Shown one piece after another: positions 14,477 through 18,120 of a stretch of 18,120 bases of DNA (the first letter of the stretch is position 1; the number at the start of each line of letters is the position of its first letter). Below the pieces are notes generated by a model. The model had not been told where the DNA came from. It made no database searches and saw only the letters and a program-made list of their open reading frames with translations. The DNA is taken from NCBI GenBank assembly GCA_036520715.1, contig DATDJF010000181.1, positions 1-18,120 on the forward strand, written 5' to 3'. Source of the stretch: JAEUPI01 sp036520715 (GTDB lineage Bacteria; Pseudomonadota; Gammaproteobacteria; Burkholderiales; Burkholderiaceae_C). Position numbers and translations under genes: made by a program.

Positions 14477-14516
14477 CGCCAGGGTCGTCACGCCGGCCCT
14501 GGCGGTGCTCACCGCC
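14477..14516 (-). terminator. Two overlapping, mutually exclusive hairpins after the lipase gene
   Basis: Between the lipase stop (14528) and the Mut7-C start (14442) are two inverted repeats. One is GGCGGT/ACCGCC around a 4-base loop (14501-14516, first in the minus-strand transcript). The other is CGCCAGGG/CCCTGGCG around a 12-base loop (14477-14504). They share bases 14501-14504 and cannot form together. No U-tract is present. The site may be a terminator or an attenuator-like element limiting read-through into the Mut7-C gene. Confidence 0.45.
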
Positions 14517-14527
14517 GCGCGCGGCCG

Positions 14528-15502
14528 TCAGTGCGGATGGCGCGTGGTCAGGAAGTGCAATGCCGCGGCGCGCGTCTGCGGCGAGTTGAGGATGCCCAGG
14601 TGCGCGCTGCCGAGCAGGGGGTCGAACGCACCCTGGCCGATGAGATCGATCTGCCGTGCGCCTCTGAGGGCGGCACTGCGCGAGAAGTCGTTCGGCTGTC
14701 CGAACGAATCCTCCGCGGGCACCGGCGGGAACACGCCGTCTTGCAGCGAGAAATAGACGAAGCTGGTGTCGGCATTGCGGATCACCAGGTACTTCGTCGG
14801 GCCGGGCGTGTCGTCGCCCCTGTTCAGCAGCTTCAGGAACGCCGTGTTCGGCGAGCCCAGCTCGACGCAGACCTCGCTGCTCGGCGTGAAACCGCCTTGC
14901 GACGGCAACTGGTAGAAGTTGGCCGGATTGGGCGAGCAGTTGATGATGCCGTGGTTGGGGCCGTCGATCGCCACCAAGCGGCGCACCGTGCGATAGGCGT
15001 CGTCCTGGCGCAGCCATTCGCGTGTGATGGTCACGCCCAGGCTGTGCGCGACGATGTCGACCTCGCGCGCTCCGGTGAACTCGAGCACGGCGGCCACGAA
15101 GCGGCGCAGGTCGGGCACGTTGGCGGCGTTGGTGTGATCGATGCTCGAGCGGCGCGTCGGATCGGCGCCGAGGTCGCACTGGTCGCCTTCGTAGCCGATG
15201 CCCCACAGCTCGGAGGTCGAGTAACCGCTGTCGGCGAAGAACTGCGCGAACGCCTGCATGCGGCCGTACGGGTTGCAGGGGGTCAGAAACGGCGTGTCGT
15301 TGTTGCCGTGGATGAAGATCACCGGCGTGCGGCGCACCGGCCCCGCGGCGCCGAAGCCGATCAGCGGCTTGTGCAGCGAGGTGTCTTCGATCGCCGGAAA
15401 GCCCGCCGGCAGCGTGGTGCCGACCGTGCCGCCGGCCGTGACGACGGTGCAGGCCAGTGCGGCGAGAGCGGCGGCGGCGAATCGGGTCCAGCGTGTGGTC
15501 AT
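14528..15502 (-). CDS. Secreted alpha/beta-hydrolase (lipase / PHA-depolymerase-like)
   Basis: The 324-aa protein begins with a Sec signal peptide (hydrophobic about 8-22, cleavage near TAG). The ATG at 15502 follows GAGGAG by nine bases. The alpha/beta-hydrolase core shows the oxyanion region TPVIFIHGNND (59-69), nucleophile elbow AHSLG with S154, and a candidate catalytic His H301 in GSAHLGILNSP. D245 or D255 is the likely acid. Four cysteines (C76, C109, C189, C212) fit two disulfides in an exported enzyme. Bacterial secreted lipases and some extracellular polyhydroxybutyrate depolymerases share this layout. The substrate cannot be decided from sequence. It follows the second hydrolase by 32 nt and probably belongs to the Liv-hydrolase transcript. 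Confidence 0.85.
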   Translation of the reverse strand: MTTRWTRFAAAALAALACTVVTAGGTVGTTLPAGFPAIEDTSLHKPLIGFGAAGPVRRTPVIFIHGNNDTPFLTPCNPYGRMQAFAQFFADSGYSTSELWGIGYEGDQCDLGADPTRRSSIDHTNAANVPDLRRFVAAVLEFTGAREVDIVAHSLGVTITREWLRQDDAYRTVRRLVAIDGPNHGIINCSPNPANFYQLPSQGGFTPSSEVCVELGSPNTAFLKLLNRGDDTPGPTKYLVIRNADTSFVYFSLQDGVFPPVPAEDSFGQPNDFSRSAALRGARQIDLIGQGAFDPLLGSAHLGILNSPQTRAAALHFLTTRHPH

Positions 15503-15534
15503 GGTCGTCGTCTCCTCTGGGTTGGCGATGCCGG

Positions 15535-16374
15535 TCACGCGAAAAAGCGTTCGACCAGCGCAAAGTGTTCGGGCGTGTTCAACGCCGGCGCGTGCCCGCA
15601 GCCCGGCAGCGTGACCACCACCGCACGCGGGCCGCGATTGCGCATCGCCTCGGCCACGTCGGGCAGCAGCAGGTCGGAACTCTCGCCGCGCAGCGCGAGC
15701 ACCGGGATGTCGAGCGAGTCCCAGTCGTCCCACTGCTGGTAGTCGGCAGGGTGTGCCACGAACTGGCGCACCATCGCCGGGTCGTAGTGCGGCGTCACGC
15801 GGCCGTCGGGCAGGCGGCGCGTCGAGGTCTCCGTGAGGCGGCGCCACTGCGCGTCGCTCAGCCAGCCGTAGGGCTTGTAGATGGTGCGGAAGTACGCCTC
15901 GAGCTCGCTGACGGTGGCAAATGCGCTCGGGCTGCCGGCATACGTGAGGATGCGTTGCTGCGCGGCCTGCGGCAGCTCGGGGCCGATGTCGTTCATCACC
16001 AGCTTGCGGATGCGGCCGCGCAGGCTGCCGGCGGCTGCGTGCAGGCCGATCGCGCCGCCCATCGACGTGCCGAGCCACAGGCAACGATGGATGCCGAGTT
16101 GATCGAGCAGACCCTCGGCGAGCTGCGAGTAGAACGCGAGGCAATACTCGCGGTCGGGGTCGGGGCTCCACTGGCTGAGGCCGCGGCCGATGGTGTCGGG
16201 GCAGATCACGCGGTAGCGCTGCGCCAGGTGCTGCGCGATGTCGTCCATGTCGCGCCCGGTGCGCGCCAGGCCGTGCCAGGCCACCACCACCTCGGCGTGT
16301 TCGCGGCCCCACTCGGTGACGTGCAGTTCGCGTCCGGCAACGCGGTGATATGTCGATGTGAACGTGTGGCTCAT
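15535..16374 (-). CDS. Cytoplasmic alpha/beta-fold hydrolase
   Basis: The 279-aa protein is a compact alpha/beta hydrolase without a signal peptide. Visible features are WHGLARTG (33-40, oxyanion His-Gly), CPDTIGRGLSQW, nucleophile elbow LGTSMGG with S104, likely acid D234 in RGESSDLLLPD, and catalytic H261 in PGCGHAPALNTPEHF. The family includes C-C bond hydrolases, esterases and proline iminopeptidase-like enzymes. The lid segment around 140-200 (YFRTIYKPYGWLSDAQW) does not settle which. The ATG overlaps the LivM stop as ATGA, so it is translationally coupled to the transporter. This suggests it acts on the imported compound. Confidence 0.88.
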   Translation of the reverse strand: MSHTFTSTYHRVAGRELHVTEWGREHAEVVVAWHGLARTGRDMDDIAQHLAQRYRVICPDTIGRGLSQWSPDPDREYCLAFYSQLAEGLLDQLGIHRCLWLGTSMGGAIGLHAAAGSLRGRIRKLVMNDIGPELPQAAQQRILTYAGSPSAFATVSELEAYFRTIYKPYGWLSDAQWRRLTETSTRRLPDGRVTPHYDPAMVRQFVAHPADYQQWDDWDSLDIPVLALRGESSDLLLPDVAEAMRNRGPRAVVVTLPGCGHAPALNTPEHFALVERFFA

Positions 16375-17465
16375 GCTCGATCGCCGCGGTCGCCATCGCC
16401 GGCACGCAGCCGGCCGACGATGCCGCTCGGGAAGTGATAGACGGCCAGCACGAACAGCACGCCCAGCCACAGCAGCCAGCGGTCGGGCGAGACGAGCTGG
16501 CTCAACACCGGCACACCGCCCTCGCCGCCGAGCGCAGCCTGGCCGAGCTTGAGCAGGTCCTGCAGGTAGTTCTGCGCGAACACGAAGATCACGCTGCCGA
16601 TCACCGCGCCGTACAGCGTGCCCATGCCGCCGATCACCACGATCAGCAGGATGTCGAGCATGATTTCGAAGCTGAGCGTGGTGTCGGGGCCGGTGTAGCG
16701 CAGCCACAGCGCGAGCAGCGCACCAGCCAGGGTGGCGAACAACGCCGCCAGCACGTTGGAGAGCGTGCGGTAGACCACCGTGCGGTAGCCGATCGCCTCG
16801 GCGCGGAAATCGTTCTCGCGGATCGCCTGCAGCACGCGGCCGAACGGCGAATTGGCGATGCGCAGCAGCGCCAGGAACAACAACACCACCGCCACGAACA
16901 GCACATAGTAGGTGATGAACTTGCCGTCGATGCTGGCGCCGAGGATCGGGCCTTCGAACGGCTCGAAGCTCGGGCTCAGGACCTCCGGGTTCTTGAACGT
17001 GAGCCCGTCTTCGCCACCGGTGAAGTCGCTCAATTGCGAAGCCAGCGTCTGAAAGGCGCTGGCCACCGCCAGCGTGATCATCGCGTAGAAGATCGCCTTC
17101 ACGCGCAGGCTGAACAGGCCGATCAGCAGCGACAGCACCAGCGAGATCGCCAGCGCGGCCACGATGCCGAGCGCGACGGCGCCGAAGGTGGGCGTCATCT
17201 TCGAGCTGGCGATCGCCACGCCGTAGGCGCCGATGCCGAAGAACATGGTGTGCGCGAAGCTGACGATGCCGGTGTAGCCGAGCAGCAGGTCGTAGCTCGC
17301 CACCAGCAAGATGAACACCAGCATCTTGGCGGCCGCGCCGAGCGCCTTGCTGCCGGGAAACAGGAACGGCGCGAACGCCAATGCGACCAACATCACCACC
17401 AGCGCGGCGGCGAGCCATCGGCTGCGTGGCAGATCGTGGGAGAGCAAGCGATTGAGGGCGTTCAT
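16371..17465 (-). CDS. livM: Branched-chain amino-acid-type ABC transporter permease LivM
   Basis: The 364-aa inner-membrane permease has many hydrophobic helices, beginning at about residues 18-36. It carries the LivM hallmark LLLGYTGIVSFAHTMFFGIGAYG, and the cytoplasmic loop IRENDFRAEAIGYR that contacts the ATPase. IVVIGGMGTLYGAVIGSVIF follows near the C terminus. With LivH it forms the channel of a HAAT-family importer for branched amino acids or, in Burkholderiales, often aromatic or other carboxylates. The ATG overlaps the LivH stop as ATGA and has GGTGA seven bases upstream. The ATPases and binding protein are not in the window and may lie beyond the right edge. Confidence 0.93.
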   Translation of the reverse strand: MNALNRLLSHDLPRSRWLAAALVVMLVALAFAPFLFPGSKALGAAAKMLVFILLVASYDLLLGYTGIVSFAHTMFFGIGAYGVAIASSKMTPTFGAVALGIVAALAISLVLSLLIGLFSLRVKAIFYAMITLAVASAFQTLASQLSDFTGGEDGLTFKNPEVLSPSFEPFEGPILGASIDGKFITYYVLFVAVVLLFLALLRIANSPFGRVLQAIRENDFRAEAIGYRTVVYRTLSNVLAALFATLAGALLALWLRYTGPDTTLSFEIMLDILLIVVIGGMGTLYGAVIGSVIFVFAQNYLQDLLKLGQAALGGEGGVPVLSQLVSPDRWLLWLGVLFVLAVYHFPSGIVGRLRAGDGDRGDRA

Positions 17466-18120
17466 CGGTTCGTCACCGGGTACAGGCCCTGCGGCCGCCA
17501 CAGCAAGACCGCGACCATCAGCCCGATGTTGGAGAACAGCGCCACCTTCGGCGCCAGGAAGCCGGTGTAGTTGGCCATCAGGCCGACCAGCAGCGCGCCG
17601 ACGAAGCAGCCGAGCGTCGAGCCCAAGCCGCCGATGATGATGACGATGAACAGCAGCACGTTGACCTGCGCGCCGATCTGCGGGACCACGCTTTGCTGGT
17701 ACAGGCCCCACAGCACTCCGCCGAGGCCTGCGAGCGCACTGCCGGCGACGAACACGCCGACGAACAGGCGCCGGATGCGGTAGCCGAGCGACTCGACCAT
17801 CTCGCGGTCCTGCACGCCGGCGCGGATGAGCAGGCCGATCTTGGTGCGGCTCAGCGTGTAGGCCAGCGCGATGAACACCAGCGCGCCGATTCCCGTGGCC
17901 AGCACGCGGTACTTCTCGACCGCCGCGTCGCCGAGCAGGAACGAGCCGCGCAGCACCTCGGGCAACGGCAGCGGGATCTGCAGCGGACCCCAGATCACCT
18001 TGATCAGCTCTTCGCCGACGATCATGCCGCCCATCGTGATGAGGATCTGCTTCAGGTGCAGGCCGTACACCGGGCGCACGATCACGCGCTCGAAGGCCCA
18101 GCCGACGGCGCCGGCGACCA
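17462..18120 (-). CDS. livH: Branched-chain amino-acid-type ABC transporter permease LivH (5' end outside window)
   Basis: The frame stays open to the right edge (upstream codons read VAGAVGWAFER before an internal Met), so the gene starts beyond 18120. Visible are PVYGLHLKQILITMGGMIV, the cytoplasmic loop LIRAGVQDREMVESLGYRIRRLF that docks the ATPase, and the LivH hallmark FIVIIIGGLGSTLGCFVGALLVGL. The C terminus ends in LLWRPQGLYPVTNR. It pairs with LivM as the second half of the permease. Their stop and start overlap by four bases. Substrate specificity lies in the binding protein, which is not visible. Confidence 0.93.
   Translation of the reverse strand, partial: VAGAVGWAFERVIVRPVYGLHLKQILITMGGMIVGEELIKVIWGPLQIPLPLPEVLRGSFLLGDAAVEKYRVLATGIGALVFIALAYTLSRTKIGLLIRAGVQDREMVESLGYRIRRLFVGVFVAGSALAGLGGVLWGLYQQSVVPQIGAQVNVLLFIVIIIGGLGSTLGCFVGALLVGLMANYTGFLAPKVALFSNIGLMVAVLLWRPQGLYPVTNR

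Noticed and set aside
1..18120. Mobile element, prophage, toxin-antitoxin or canonical defence system
   Set aside because: No transposase, integrase, terminal repeats or phage genes were seen. The STAND proteins have winged-helix or cyclase heads rather than the nuclease or other effector domains of known Avs-type defence proteins.

Overview
The window is dense, very GC-rich bacterial DNA with strongly G/C-biased third codon positions and almost no intergenic space. Gene content suggests a betaproteobacterium of the Burkholderiales (Rubrivivax/Leptothrix/Methylibium-like). The clues are Liv-type permeases beside hydrolases, TauE/SafE, a PaaY-like hexapeptide protein, a Mut7-C protein and large STAND regulators. 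This placement is inferred from style and families, not from a marker gene. No rRNA, tRNA, CRISPR, insertion sequence or phage gene was seen, and no gene-free stretch exceeds 300 bases.

Left part (1-5704). A plus-strand run holds the 3' part of a TauE/SafE exporter, a PaaY/gamma-carbonic-anhydrase-like protein and a tiny stand-alone GGDEF domain whose signature is degenerate (RGDKF). Facing it is a minus-strand group (2996 to 1711). It encodes a secreted or anchored 134-aa protein, a short Cys-containing ORF of uncertain status, a secreted 101-aa protein with two HPAV(V/I)V repeats, and a periplasmic mono-haem cytochrome c. Divergent from this group, across 137 bp, is an 856-aa regulator with an OmpR/CadC-type winged helix joined to a STAND ATPase. 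It is the obvious candidate regulator of the group.

Middle part (5723-13274). Everything from here to the right edge is on the minus strand. A cytoplasmic formylglycine-type arylsulfatase and a SAM methyltransferase form a pair. Its promoter is well shaped, and a perfect 16-bp palindrome abuts the -35 box, as for a class II activator. Upstream lies a 1017-aa protein: a class III nucleotidyl cyclase-like domain with some catalytic positions substituted, a STAND ATPase, and seven exact 40-residue TPR units. Beyond that is a Tat-exported amidohydrolase with its own promoter overlapped by an inverted repeat.

Right part (13274-18120). Acylphosphatase and a Mut7-C ubiquitin/RNase protein are coupled by an ATGA overlap. 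LivH (cut by the window edge), LivM and an alpha/beta hydrolase are also chained by ATGA overlaps, followed 32 nt later by a secreted lipase/PHA-depolymerase-like hydrolase. Two mutually exclusive hairpins follow the lipase. The linkage suggests import of a carboxylate or branched amino-acid-like substrate together with ester hydrolysis. The substrate cannot be read from the sequence.

The most distinctive signals are the two different STAND regulators around the sulfatase/methyltransferase pair, the sulfatase control region, the degenerate GGDEF mini-protein, and the small-gene cluster at 1711-2996.
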